A stretch of DNA of 61,392 bases from CAZMGD01 sp964565705 (GCA_964565705.1 CAZMGD010000008.1:1-61392); one strand, 5' to 3'; shown: positions 32,369 through 41,030, counted from the first letter of the stretch. The notes: generated by a model not told the origin, from the letters alone. Program-made: numbers and translations.

Positions 32369-33156
32369 TCGGGTGGGCGCTTCTCCATGAACGCGCGTGG
32401 GCCCTCCTTGGCGTCGTCGGTGCGCACGACGCGCTCCCGGTAGGCCTCGGCCATGATCTCCGCCTCGTGCAGCGGCAGGTCGATCGTCGTGCGGATCGCG
32501 AGGCGCGTGCCGCGGACGGCCAACGGTGCGTTGCGGTTGATCAGCGCAGCGATCTCGCGGGCGCGCTCGATCAGCCGGTCGTGCTCGACCACCTCCGACA
32601 CGAGACCGAGGTCGAACGCCCGCTGCGCGGAGATCCGTTCGTGGCGGCCCATCAGTGCGATCCGCATCGCGACCCCCGTCGGCAGCACCCTCGACAGGCG
32701 CACCATCTCGCGGCCCGACACGAGCCCGATGCTGACGTGCGGATCGAAGAACTCGGCGCGGTCCGAGGCGATCGTGATGTCGCCCGTGGTCACCCAGTCG
32801 AGGCCGGCCCCGCAGCAGATCCCGTTCACCGCGGTCAGGACCGGCTTCGTCATGGTCCGGAACGGCGGGGTGCCCTCCTGCGGGGCCTCCCACTGGTCGT
32901 AGGTCGACAGGTACGGCTCGTCGTGGGGCACCCGGCCGTCGTCGGGCACGACACCGACGTCGGCGCCGGCGCAGAACGCCCGGCCGTTGCCGGTGACGAG
33001 GATCAGCCAGACGTCGGGGTCGGCCTCGGCCGCCGCGTACGCCGCTCGCAGCTCGAGCAGCATCTCCCGGCTGAGCGCGTTCAGCTGGTCAGGCCGGTCG
33101 AGCGTGATCGTTGCCACTCGGTCGGCGACGTCGTACAGGATCGTCTCGTAGGTCAT
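32353..33156 (-). CDS. Enoyl-CoA hydratase/isomerase family protein
   Basis: 267 aa. LDRPDQLNALSREML, RAFCAGADVGVVPDD, INGICCGAGLDWV-type core (NGICCGAGLDWVTTGD) and FDPHVSIGLVSGREMVRLSR. Lacks the classical hydratase Glu pair; the pattern resembles the crotonase at 24986. Follows the gapped acyl-CoA dehydrogenase by 15 nt and overlaps the ligase downstream, consistent with a beta-oxidation-like module of dehydrogenase, crotonase and ligase. Confidence 0.91.
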   Translation of the reverse strand: MTYETILYDVADRVATITLDRPDQLNALSREMLLELRAAYAAAEADPDVWLILVTGNGRAFCAGADVGVVPDDGRVPHDEPYLSTYDQWEAPQEGTPPFRTMTKPVLTAVNGICCGAGLDWVTTGDITIASDRAEFFDPHVSIGLVSGREMVRLSRVLPTGVAMRIALMGRHERISAQRAFDLGLVSEVVEHDRLIERAREIAALINRNAPLAVRGTRLAIRTTIDLPLHEAEIMAEAYRERVVRTDDAKEGPRAFMEKRPPEWRAR

Positions 33157-33171
33157 CGTCCGGTTTCCGTG

Positions 33172-34270
33172 TCAGGTCGAGTGGGCGGCGGCGAGTTGCA
33201 GGGCGCAGGCGTCCTGGCCGCTGATGGTGTGGTCGAGCAGCCAGGCCCGCTTGAGCAGGAAGTTGGGCAGCATGTCCCAGGTGAACCCCATGCCGCCGAG
33301 GACCTGCACGGCAGCGCTGGCGTTGGCGATCGCCGCGTCGGCGGCGAGCAGCTTGGCCGCTGCGGCGGCCCGCGCTGGGTCGTCGCCGGTGGGGTCATCA
33401 GCCACCGCCGCTGCCGCATAGACGGCACTCTGCGCCAGCGCGCTGCGCACGTACATGTCGGCGAGCACGTGCTTGACGGCCTGGAACGATCCGATCGGCA
33501 CGCCGAACTGGTGCCGGTCGAGCGCGTAGTCACGCGCGGTCGTCAAAGCGCGTTCGGCGATCCCGGTGAGCATCGCCGCGGCCAGCACGGTGACGACCAG
33601 CCGGAACTTCTTCGCCTCGGCCGTCCCGCCGATCCGGGTTCCGCCGTCCAGGCCGACGACGCGGGCGACGGCGGTCGCGGGGTCGAACGGGTGCAGCTCC
33701 TCGGCGACCTCGACGTTGTCGTACCAGGCGATGCCGTCGCGCTGGAGGACGACGAGGGCGTCGAGCTGCGCGGCGTGCTCCACCGTCGCCGCCTCGTCGG
33801 TCACGGCGTCGGCGTCGACACCGCCGACGACGAGCGCGCCGGTCGCCGCCGCGTCGACGAGCTCGGCGGNNNNNNNNNNNNNNNNNNNNNNNNNNNNNNN
33901 NNNNNNNNNNNNNNNNNNNNNNNNNNNNNNNNNNNNNNNNNNNNNNNNNNNNNNNNNNNNNNNNNNNNNCGGTCGCCGCCGCGTCGACGAGCTCGGCGGC
34001 GGCGACGGACCAGACGAACGGGCCGGGCACGAGGAACGAGCCGAGCTGCTCGAACACGATCGCCGCCTCGACGAGGCCCAGGCCCGTGCCGCCCCGGCTC
34101 TCGGGTGCCAGCAGCCCGAACACACCGAGCTGCGCGAACGCGTCCCAGTCGGCCCGATGCACCGGTGCCACCGACCGTTCGACGATCGCGTCCAGCGGGA
34201 AGCGGTCGGCACAGAAACGGGCGACCGTCTGCTGCAGGTCGAGCTGACCGGCATCCAATCGGAACTCCAT
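33172..34270 (-). CDS. Acyl-CoA dehydrogenase (small type), split by an assembly gap
   Basis: MEFRLDAGQLDLQQTVARFC opens the N-domain; FGLLAPESRGGTGLGLVEAA follows; the C-domain has RHQFGVPIGSFQAVKHVLADM and VQVLGGMGFTWDMLPNFLLKRA. The 100 N plus a duplicated 30-bp end break the frame; removing 130 nt restores one frame of 322 aa. The conserved C-terminal IYGGT-type and base-Glu segments are not evident, so it may be the non-catalytic partner of the dehydrogenase at 29700. ATG 34270 follows an in-frame GTG at 34273. Amidohydrolase gene 24 nt upstream. Confidence 0.85.
33840..33999. repeat. 30-bp direct duplication flanking the gap
   Basis: Thirty identical bases at 33840-33869 and 33970-33999 (starting CGGTCGCCGCCGCGTCGACG) border the N run. 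They encode the same AELVDAAAT segment, so this is overlapping contig ends rather than a biological repeat. Confidence 0.85.
33870..33969. other. Scaffold gap (exactly 100 N)
   Basis: Unknown bases of placeholder length. The flanking duplication indicates the true gap is zero or negative. Confidence 0.95.
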
Positions 34271-34294
34271 CACCGTTCTCCGTGGTCCGTGCAG

Positions 34295-35494
34295 CTAGGC
34301 GTTGCTGCGCAGCTCCTGGAGCCGGGCGGTGTCGATGCGGTACAGGTCGGTTGCGTTGCGCCAGAGCACGCGATCGCGGTCCTCGGCACTCAGGTCCTTC
34401 GTCTGCCGCCACGCCGCGGCCTGGGTGTCGGGGAACGAACCGTCGGGATGCGGGAAGTCGGTCTCGAAGCACAGCTGGGCCGGGTGCACGATGTCGAGGT
34501 GCGACAGGACGGTCTGGTCGTCGAACACGCAGAACCAGACGTGGTCGTCGAGGAAGGCGCTCGGAGCGCGCGGCAGCGTGAAGCCGGCGACCGCCGATCC
34601 CGTCGACCAGAACGTGTCCAGGCGCGACATCAGGTAGGGAACCCAACCCGCCTGCCCCTCGGACAGCGCGATCTTCAGGTTCGGGTGGCGGAGGAACACG
34701 CCGGACGTGATCCAGTCGCTGAGCGCCAGGGCCGAGTTGCCGAAGTGGTTGGCGACCAGCACGCCGAGGGGCGCGTCGGCCGACGACATGCCGATCTTGC
34801 TGTTCGAACCGATGTGGAGGTTGATCACGATCTCGGCCGCGGCGCACGCTGCGAGCAGTGGCTCCCAGTAGCCGCAGTGGATCGACGGCAGGCCGAGGTG
34901 GGCGGGGATCTCGGAGAACGTCATCGCCGTCGCGCCGCGGGCCGCGTTGCGCTCGAGCTCATCGACCGCGAGGTCGACGTCCCAGAGCGGCACGAGGACC
35001 GCGCCGAGCAATCGCCCGGCGGACGGGCCGCACCACTCCTCGAGCAGCCAGTCGTTGTAGGCCCGGAGGCAGAGCAGGGCGAGCTCCTTGTCCTTGGCCT
35101 TGAGGAAGCGCTGCCCGCAGAACTGCACGAACATGTTGGGGAAGCACAGCGCGGCTTCGACGCCCTGGCTGTCCATGTCGCGCAGGCGTTCGGCGACGTC
35201 GTAGCAGCCGGGCCGCATCGTGTCGAACAGCATCGGCTCCATGTCGAACTCGCTCGGCGGCAGGCCCGCCGACGCCGACCCGTAGGGGATCGGGGCCCGC
35301 ATCTTCTCGTAGTGCCAGACGTCGGCCGACACGTCGGTGCCCGGGTGGCGCGACGACGGCCACTGGATGCGCTCCACCCGCGGCGCGACGTCGTGGTAGC
35401 GCGCCGGCAGCCGGTCGAGCCAGACGGTCGGCGGGCACACGACGTGGTCGTCGACCGACACGATGGTCAGCGGTTGGTCATCGGTGGTCTGCAC
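34295..35494 (-). CDS. Amidohydrolase_2 family metal-dependent hydrolase
   Basis: 399 aa. Metal motif VSVDDHVVCPP (about 13-23), LHIGSNSKIGMSS (His), late FETDFPHPDGSFPDT (Asp). Clearly paralogous to the protein at 43880 (same VDDHV, CFPN, YNDW(L/M).EEWCG, LHIGS/MHIGS and PH.D blocks). GTG 35494 is supported by AAGGAG 7 nt upstream; there is no upstream ATG in frame before the crotonase gene. Probably hydrolyses a ring-cleavage or amide intermediate feeding the dehydrogenases downstream. Confidence 0.92.
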   Translation of the reverse strand: MQTTDDQPLTIVSVDDHVVCPPTVWLDRLPARYHDVAPRVERIQWPSSRHPGTDVSADVWHYEKMRAPIPYGSASAGLPPSEFDMEPMLFDTMRPGCYDVAERLRDMDSQGVEAALCFPNMFVQFCGQRFLKAKDKELALLCLRAYNDWLLEEWCGPSAGRLLGAVLVPLWDVDLAVDELERNAARGATAMTFSEIPAHLGLPSIHCGYWEPLLAACAAAEIVINLHIGSNSKIGMSSADAPLGVLVANHFGNSALALSDWITSGVFLRHPNLKIALSEGQAGWVPYLMSRLDTFWSTGSAVAGFTLPRAPSAFLDDHVWFCVFDDQTVLSHLDIVHPAQLCFETDFPHPDGSFPDTQAAAWRQTKDLSAEDRDRVLWRNATDLYRIDTARLQELRSNA

Positions 35495-35526
35495 CTCGGC
35501 TCCTTTGGCTCCTCGGCTCGGCACGC

Positions 35527-36360
35527 TCACCATCCGCGGAACGACGGCGGGCGGCGCTCGAGGAAAGCGGCGACACCCTCGGTGGCATCGTGGGTGTACG
35601 AGTTCAGTTCGACGGCGGCCGCCTCGCGGGCGAACGCCGATTCCCGTCCCTCGTCGAGGGACTGGTTGATCAGCTTGCGGGTGAAGCCGAGCGCGGCGGT
35701 CGGGCCGGACGCGATGCGTTGCGCCCACCGCTCGGTCTCCGGGCGCAGCTCCTCGCGGGGCACGACCTCCGAGACGAGGCCGATCCGATGCGCCTCGGCC
35801 GCGGTCAGCTGCTCGTCGAGCAGCAGCAGTCGCTTGGCGCGCTGCACGCCGACCAGGCGGGGCAGGAGGTAGCTGCCGCCGGCGTCGGGGACGAGGCCGC
35901 GCCGGGGGAAGGCCTCGATGAACCTCGCGTCCTCCGCGGCGATGACGAGGTCGCAGGCGAACGCGAGGTGCGTGCCGAGTCCGGCGGCGGTGCCGTTGAC
36001 CGATGCCAGCACGGGCACGTCGCAATCCAGGATCGCGCCGATCAGCACCTGGGCGCTCGACTCCAGCCGCCGGCGGATCTCACCGACGGGCCGGTCGGGT
36101 GCGCCGGGCGGATAGGTCGCCGGCGCCTGCACGCGGAGGTCTCCACCGGAGCAGAAGTGCCGCTCGCCGACGGCGCTGACGACGATGCAGCCGACCTCGA
36201 GCTGCGAGCCGGCATCGCGGAAGATCTCGATCATCCGGGCCCGGCTGTGCACGGAGATGGCGTTGCCGGCGTCCGGGCGGTCGATCGTCAGCCATCCGAC
36301 GCGGTGCTCGTCGATCGAGTACCGGATCCCCGCGAGGTCGGTCGTCACCAAATGGATCAT
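35527..36360 (-). CDS. Enoyl-CoA hydratase/isomerase family protein
   Basis: 277 aa. IDRPDAGNAISV, HFCSGGDLRVQ, AAGLGTHLAFACDL and FPRRGLVPDAGGSYLLPR (isomerase-type Asp retained). The first gene of the long leftward operon 27503-36360. Two starts are possible: ATG 36360, or GTG 36348 four codons in. TATGAT (36357-36362, minus strand) sits 8 nt before the GTG, the arrangement of a leaderless actinobacterial promoter, so GTG 36348 is quite likely. Confidence 0.9.
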   Translation of the reverse strand: MIHLVTTDLAGIRYSIDEHRVGWLTIDRPDAGNAISVHSRARMIEIFRDAGSQLEVGCIVVSAVGERHFCSGGDLRVQAPATYPPGAPDRPVGEIRRRLESSAQVLIGAILDCDVPVLASVNGTAAGLGTHLAFACDLVIAAEDARFIEAFPRRGLVPDAGGSYLLPRLVGVQRAKRLLLLDEQLTAAEAHRIGLVSEVVPREELRPETERWAQRIASGPTAALGFTRKLINQSLDEGRESAFAREAAAVELNSYTHDATEGVAAFLERRPPSFRGW

Positions 36361-36370
36361 ACATGATGTG
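36356..36370. promoter_or_regulatory. ATCAT-AC-ATGAT dyad overlapping promoter of 35527 operon
   Basis: ATCATACATGAT is an inverted repeat with a 2-nt spacer, covering the likely -10 of the operon. It also contains ACATGATGT, present at 38012-38022 before the GntR gene. Confidence 0.5.
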
Positions 36371-36384
36371 CGAACCGCCCCGAA

Positions 36385-36434
36385 GTTCTCGGTCGGATAT
36401 TGGCTCCCATGGCGACCAACATCCGACCGAGAAC
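36385..36434. terminator. GTTCTCGGTCGG inverted repeat, degenerate copy
   Basis: Arms starting GTTCTCGGTCGGAT pair with ATCCGACCGAGAAC at 36421-36434, the inner part imperfectly. Lies between the SDR start-side operon and the crotonase operon. Same family as 41042-41091 and 43819-43868. Confidence 0.55.
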
Positions 36435-36445
36435 GGGGGGTGGGG

Positions 36446-37261
36446 TCAGCAGAAGTCGGAGCCGCCGTCGACGTTCACGTTCGCGCCGGTCATGTAGCTG
36501 TTGCGCCGCGAGCCGACGAACGCGATGACGGCACCGATCTCCTCGGGCAGCCCGACGCGGGGCATCTGCGCCGGGTGCCCGAACTCCTCGTCGATGAGGC
36601 GCATCGCCGCGTACAGGTCGGTCGGGTCGACGCGGCGCTCCTCGGGCAGCCCGTCGAGGAACCCGACGAGGCCGGCGGTCATGAACGTGCCGGGGGAGAC
36701 CGTGTTGACGAGGATCTCCTCCGCGGCGAGGTGCAGCGAGAGGTTCTTGCTGACGCTCGTCATCGCCGACTTGGCCGCGGTGTAGGCGACCAAGCCAGCG
36801 GACTGGCGCTTGGTCGAGTGGGCGGAGACGTTGACGATGCGCGCCCACGGCGCCGCCCGCAGCAGTGGGAGGCAGGCCCGCACGCAGCGGACAGCGCTCA
36901 TCGTGCCGATCTCGAACGTCTCGAACCACTCCTGATCGGGCAGCTGCTCGATCGTGCCCTGGCCCACCTCGACGGGACCGACCGCGTTGACGAGGGTGTT
37001 GACGGTGCCGCCCCACTCCTCGGTGACGATCGCGAACGCCCGCTCGATCGATGCCTCGTCGCCGAGGTCGGTCTCGATCGCGAGCGGGTGGGGGCTGCCG
37101 AGCCGGGACAGCTGCGCCGTGGCCGCGTCGAGCGCGTCGCGCCCGCGGGCGAGGACCGCGACGTTCGCGCCGTCGGCGGCGAAGCACTCCGCGGCAGCGA
37201 GCCCCATGCCCTTGGTCCCGCCGGCGATCACGACGTTGGCTCCGGCCAATCCGAGGTCCAT
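36446..37261 (-). CDS. Short-chain dehydrogenase/reductase
   Basis: 271 aa. Cofactor motif IAGGTKGMGLA (12-22), NAVG motif, catalytic Ser in VNVSAHS and YxxxK in AYTAAKSA, C-terminal GANVNVDGG. The full catalytic set is present. Uses NAD(P) to oxidise or reduce a hydroxy/keto group, plausibly a 3-hydroxyacyl intermediate. The GntR gene lies 10 nt upstream on the same strand, so the SDR is the downstream cistron of a regulator-first operon. Confidence 0.92.
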   Translation of the reverse strand: MDLGLAGANVVIAGGTKGMGLAAAECFAADGANVAVLARGRDALDAATAQLSRLGSPHPLAIETDLGDEASIERAFAIVTEEWGGTVNTLVNAVGPVEVGQGTIEQLPDQEWFETFEIGTMSAVRCVRACLPLLRAAPWARIVNVSAHSTKRQSAGLVAYTAAKSAMTSVSKNLSLHLAAEEILVNTVSPGTFMTAGLVGFLDGLPEERRVDPTDLYAAMRLIDEEFGHPAQMPRVGLPEEIGAVIAFVGSRRNSYMTGANVNVDGGSDFC

Positions 37262-37271
37262 GTCCTCCTCC

Positions 37272-37964
37272 TCACTCCTCGTCGATGAGGCTGCGGCGCT
37301 GCAGTTCGGCGATCAGGGCGGCACCGTGCGCCTCGTTGAACCGGTTGCCGCACTCGACGGCACGGTCGGCGTCCCGTGCAGCGATCGCCTCGACCATCGG
37401 GCCCAACCACGTGGCCGCGGCATCCATCGCGTCCGGGATCGCGTACACCGCCACGCCGGGCACGAGCTGCGGGAGGCGTTCCAGCAGGCGGCGCCAGTCG
37501 TGCGAGCCGCACACCTCCTCCAGCACGTCGGCGACGCGACCGATCGACGCGAACATCTCGGCCGGGTCGCTGGTGGTGCGGCTCGGTGCCGCCTGCTCGA
37601 CGAGGCGTTCGATCTGGCTCGGCGTCGCGTCCTGCACGGCGCGTCGCAGCGCCCAGCTCCAGATCAGCCCGTAGAGCTCGTAGCGCAGGCGGACCGTCCG
37701 AGCGTCGAAGTCGTTGACGAACGCACCGCGGTGCAGCTCGATGCGCACGATCCCCTCGTGCTCCAGCGACAGGATCGCCTCGCGCACGGGGGTGTTGCTG
37801 ACGCCGAGGGCGGCGGCGATGTCGTCCTGCGGCACCCGGGTACCGGGCGGGAGGTCGCCCTCGAAGATCAGCTCCTTGATGTAGTCGACGACGGACCGGC
37901 GGACGTTCTGGCGCACGGCATCCCGACGGGGCAAGGGCCGGGTGGTCTTCGGTTCAATCGACAT
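37272..37964 (-). CDS. GntR-family (FadR/FCD) transcriptional regulator
   Basis: 230 aa. wHTH: PPGTRVPQDDIAAALGVSNTPVREAILSLEHEGIV, the classical GntR pattern; C-terminal all-helical FCD ligand domain from about 95. FCD proteins bind small acids or acyl-CoA and usually repress nearby catabolic operons. ATG 37964 has GAGAGGG upstream. A TACAT-G-ATGTA dyad lies in its own promoter region, suggesting autoregulation, with a related site at 36356 before the crotonase operon. Confidence 0.92.
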   Translation of the reverse strand: MSIEPKTTRPLPRRDAVRQNVRRSVVDYIKELIFEGDLPPGTRVPQDDIAAALGVSNTPVREAILSLEHEGIVRIELHRGAFVNDFDARTVRLRYELYGLIWSWALRRAVQDATPSQIERLVEQAAPSRTTSDPAEMFASIGRVADVLEEVCGSHDWRRLLERLPQLVPGVAVYAIPDAMDAAATWLGPMVEAIAARDADRAVECGNRFNEAHGAALIAELQRRSLIDEE

Positions 37965-38011
37965 CGATGCCGCCCTCTCCGGGCCGTTGCTGACGCCCTG
38001 GAGCGATGTTG

Positions 38012-38022
38012 TACATGATGTA
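38012..38022. promoter_or_regulatory. TACATGATGTA dyad, GntR operator candidate
   Basis: Perfect TACAT-G-ATGTA inverted repeat in the spacer upstream of the GntR gene, close to a TATCCT hexamer on the minus strand. ACATGATGT is repeated exactly at 36361-36369. Confidence 0.5.
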
Positions 38023-38038
38023 GGATACGTCGAACGGC

Positions 38039-39619
38039 TCAGGTCGGGAACCGCTGGCGCAGGGCGACGGCGTCGAGCTTGCCGCTGGACAGCATCGGGA
38101 CCTCGTCGTCGGCCAGGAAGAGGAACCGCTTCGGCACCTTGTAGGCCGAGAGTCGCTGCCGCAGGGCTGCCCGGAGCTCTCCCTCATCCGGCGGATCCGC
38201 ACCCCGGGGCACGCGCACGGCCGCGGCGACGAGCTGGCCCCGCGCCGCGTCGTCGATGCCGACCACGTGGGCGACGAGACCGGTCGCCTCCGCGATCGCT
38301 GCCTCGACCTCGCGGGGGGCGACGTTGGCGCCAGCGGTCTTGATCATGTCGCCGCGCCGGCCGTGGAAGTAGTGGAAGCCGTCGTCGTCGACGTGGAACA
38401 GGTCGCCCGTCGCGTACCAGCCGTCCGGCGTGAACGTGTCGCGCCGCTCGCGGCCGTAGTAGCCCTCCATGAGCGCGTCACCGCGCAGCCAGAGCTCACC
38501 CACGTCACCGACGCCGACATCCGAGGCGGTGTCGGGATCGACGATCCTCGACTCCAGCCCTGGCACCGGCACGCCGAACGATCCGCGGCGGTGCTCGGGC
38601 TGGTCGCCCTCGTCGGCGCTGGCCAGGCACACGCTGCCGGCCTCGGTCATGCCGAGCATGTTGTGGCGCAGCTCGGGGTCGGCCGGCCGCACGTCCGGGG
38701 GCATGATCGGCCAGAGGTTGCCGCGCCGGATCGAGGACAGATCGCGCTGCGCGAACGACGGATCGCTGGCGAGGCTCGCGACGGAGACCGCGAAGCCGTT
38801 GACCATCGTCGGTCGCGAGCCCTCGAGCAGGTCGAGCGTCGTCGACGCGTCGGCCGCGTTCGAGCACACGAGCGTGGCTCCGGCGAGCAGGGTGCCGAGC
38901 AGGGAGTAGGCGAACCCGCCGATCCAGAAGAACGGCGAGTTGGAGAACAGCACGTCGTCGGACGTGTAGCGGCGCAGCTCGTTGAGCACCTCGAGGTGGC
39001 GGATCAGCGAGCCGTGGCGGTGGATGACGCCCTTCGGCGCGCTCGTCGATCCGGACGTGTGGACGATGACCAGGCGGTCGGCGGGGCGCACGGCCTCCTC
39101 CATCGCGCCGAGCAGTTCGCCGGTGACGTCGGCGCCACTCGCCGCGAGATCCGCTGGATCGAACACGACCCGCCGCAGCGCCGGGACGCCCGGCAGCCGC
39201 AGCGGGGGTTGGTCGGCCATGTCGAAGCCCGGCACCGCGTCGGCCACCAAGGCGACGTGGTCGCGTCCACGGACCGACGGTGCGGCGAGCAGCAGCTCGA
39301 CATCGCTCGTGTGCAGCAGCGAGCGGAGCTCCACGCTCGTGGAGAACGTGCTGAACGGCACCGTGACCGCCCCGATCCGCGCGGCCGCGAGCCAGGCGAC
39401 GACGAAGGATGGGCTGTTGGGGAGCAGCAGACCGATGTGGGTGCCCGTGCCGGCGCCGGCAGCGATCAGCCCCTTGGCGAGCGCCGCCGAGCGGGCGTCG
39501 GCAGCCGCGTAGGTCAGCGTCCCCTCGTCGGTGACGAGCAAGGGATGATCGCCGCGGTCAGCCGCTTGTCGTCGGAGCAAGTGGGGAACGGTCGGAGACG
39601 GTGCCGGCACGGCGGTCAC
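38039..39619 (-). CDS. AMP-forming acyl-CoA synthetase
   Basis: 526-aa ANL ligase: VIVHTSGSTSAPKGVIHRHG, NMLGMTEAGS, YATGDLFHVDDDGFHYF, GRRGDMIKTAGANVAPREVE and LSSGKLDAVAL. All core motifs are intact. ATG 39619 gives MTAVPAPSPTVPHLLRRQA. It lies upstream of the GntR gene on the same strand, separated by about 75 nt containing the GntR-type dyad. The fourth ligase of the region and closest in motif style to 27503. Confidence 0.93.
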   Translation of the reverse strand: MTAVPAPSPTVPHLLRRQAADRGDHPLLVTDEGTLTYAAADARSAALAKGLIAAGAGTGTHIGLLLPNSPSFVVAWLAAARIGAVTVPFSTFSTSVELRSLLHTSDVELLLAAPSVRGRDHVALVADAVPGFDMADQPPLRLPGVPALRRVVFDPADLAASGADVTGELLGAMEEAVRPADRLVIVHTSGSTSAPKGVIHRHGSLIRHLEVLNELRRYTSDDVLFSNSPFFWIGGFAYSLLGTLLAGATLVCSNAADASTTLDLLEGSRPTMVNGFAVSVASLASDPSFAQRDLSSIRRGNLWPIMPPDVRPADPELRHNMLGMTEAGSVCLASADEGDQPEHRRGSFGVPVPGLESRIVDPDTASDVGVGDVGELWLRGDALMEGYYGRERRDTFTPDGWYATGDLFHVDDDGFHYFHGRRGDMIKTAGANVAPREVEAAIAEATGLVAHVVGIDDAARGQLVAAAVRVPRGADPPDEGELRAALRQRLSAYKVPKRFLFLADDEVPMLSSGKLDAVALRQRFPT

Positions 39620-39705
39620 GGTAGGTCAACCGCGACCGAGGAACGATCGCAGCCCAGGACGAGCGCGACGGCCAGCGGTCCTTCCGCGTCGAGTGCGCGC
39701 GCCCG

Positions 39706-39722
39706 GCTGACCCCCGGTCAGC
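39706..39722 (-). terminator. Short hairpin at the end of the flavin-reductase-like gene
   Basis: GCTGACC-CCC-GGTCAGC (39706-39722) is a 7-bp stem overlapping the stop codon of the 39718 gene. No T-run follows in the leftward direction, so termination strength is doubtful. Confidence 0.35.
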
Positions 39723-40257
39723 GGTCGTCCTCCTCATCGGCTTCGAGCCCCTCGACCTGTTCGGCGGTGAGCTCGTCGGCATCGTGACCTGGTTCGAGGT
39801 GCTCGGTGGCGGAGAGGCGTAGGGGTGTGAACGCTTCGCTCGATGTGACCGTCACCGGCGACCCGACGAAGCACACGTGGTCCCCACCTTCGTCGAACAT
39901 CGAGACCTTCTCGAGCACGATCGCCGCACAGCCGTCGAGTGTCGGTACGTCGCCCTCGCCGACGCTCCAACGGCACCGCGAGAACTTGTCGACGTCGTCG
40001 CCGCTCTCGGTGCCGAACAGCTCGGCGAGCTGGTCGTCGCCGGCGGCGAGGAAGTGGACGGCGAGGTGCGTCGCGATCAGCGCGACTCGGTAGGTGAGGT
40101 TCGCCTTCGAGAGCCACACGGCGTAGTGGAACGGCTCGATGCTGCACTGACCGTGGAACCCCACGAGGCATCCGGACCGTTGATCGTCCGCTGCGGTCGT
40201 CACGACGATGAGGGCTTGGTCGACGTGCGCGACCAGGTCCGCGGCCTCGCCGCTCAT
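39718..40257 (-). CDS. Flavin reductase-like domain protein
   Basis: 179 aa. Begins HVDQALIVVTTAADDQRSGCLVGF, followed by SIEPFHYAVWLSKANLTYRVA and THLAVHFL, a pattern of split-barrel FMN-binding flavin reductases. The C-terminus is highly acidic (GLEADEEDDR). Could bind FMN and reduce it for a monooxygenase, or act on its own. ATG 40257 overlaps the stop of the RibD-like gene (ATGA), so the two reductase-fold proteins are made together. Confidence 0.75.
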   Translation of the reverse strand: MSGEAADLVAHVDQALIVVTTAADDQRSGCLVGFHGQCSIEPFHYAVWLSKANLTYRVALIATHLAVHFLAAGDDQLAELFGTESGDDVDKFSRCRWSVGEGDVPTLDGCAAIVLEKVSMFDEGGDHVCFVGSPVTVTSSEAFTPLRLSATEHLEPGHDADELTAEQVEGLEADEEDDR

Positions 40258-41030
40258 GGCCGGCGATCGCGCAGGTAGTTCAGGAACAAGGTGTTCTCCT
40301 CGGCGTAGGCGTGCCGGAGCGTGAACTGGGCGACCTCGTCGATGTCGCGCGTGTCGACGACCGGTGAGGGATCGCCGCCAACGACGGGCGCGATCGTCAA
40401 GCAGTACTCGTCGAGCAGGTCGGCGGCGATCAGTTGGCCGAGCAGCGACGGTCCGCCCTCGCAGAGCACGACCTCGATCGACAGGCTGGCCAGGGCCTGG
40501 AGCGCGGCACCCATGTCGACCCGCTCCTGCCCGGCGACGACGATCTCCAGGGGCACCGACGACAGCGTGGCGGGGTCGCTGCTGGACGTGGTGATGACGA
40601 TCGGTGGGTGCTCGGTCGTGGCGCGGGCGAACACCGGCAGGGTCGGGTCGAGGTCGAGCGACGACGACACGATCGCCAGTCGAGGCGCAGGCCTGCCGGC
40701 GGTGCGCCGGAACTCGGCCAGGTCGTCGTCGAGGACGATCGGGCCGTATCGCTCCTGGCGCACCGTCTGCGCGCCGACGAGCACGACGTCGGCGAGGCCG
40801 CGCAGCCGCTTGAACAGCTGGGCATCTCGCGGCGTGGACAGCGACGCCACCTTGCCGCTGACGGCGGTGGTGCCGTCGAGTCCCGCCACCATGTTGGCCA
40901 GCACCCAAGGCCTTCCGGCAGGCGCGCGCCGATCGACGGCGCGGTACGGCACCAGCGGATCGTCGACGCTCTCCCCAGCTCGCAGCTCGTGCACCGGCCA
41001 CACCGTAGGTGAGGGGCCTGGAGAGATCAT
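40254..41030 (-). CDS. RibD C-terminal/dihydrofolate reductase-like reductase
   Basis: 258 aa. PWVLANMVAGLDGTTAVSGKVASLSTPRDAQLFKRLR near 40-75 and DVVLVGAQTVRQERYGP match the pyrimidine-reductase (RibD C-domain) family; VVLCEGGPSLLGQLIAADLLDEYCLTIAPVVGG is the conserved C-terminal block. The deaminase domain of bifunctional RibD is absent. Probably NADPH-dependent; whether it acts in riboflavin synthesis or on another substrate cannot be said. Coupled to the flavin-reductase-like gene. Confidence 0.88.
   Translation of the reverse strand: MISPGPSPTVWPVHELRAGESVDDPLVPYRAVDRRAPAGRPWVLANMVAGLDGTTAVSGKVASLSTPRDAQLFKRLRGLADVVLVGAQTVRQERYGPIVLDDDLAEFRRTAGRPAPRLAIVSSSLDLDPTLPVFARATTEHPPIVITTSSSDPATLSSVPLEIVVAGQERVDMGAALQALASLSIEVVLCEGGPSLLGQLIAADLLDEYCLTIAPVVGGDPSPVVDTRDIDEVAQFTLRHAYAEENTLFLNYLRDRRP

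Noticed and set aside
33840..33999. Target-site duplication around an unsequenced mobile element
   Set aside because: Exactly 100 N is a scaffolding placeholder, and collapsing the 30-bp overlap restores an intact gene.
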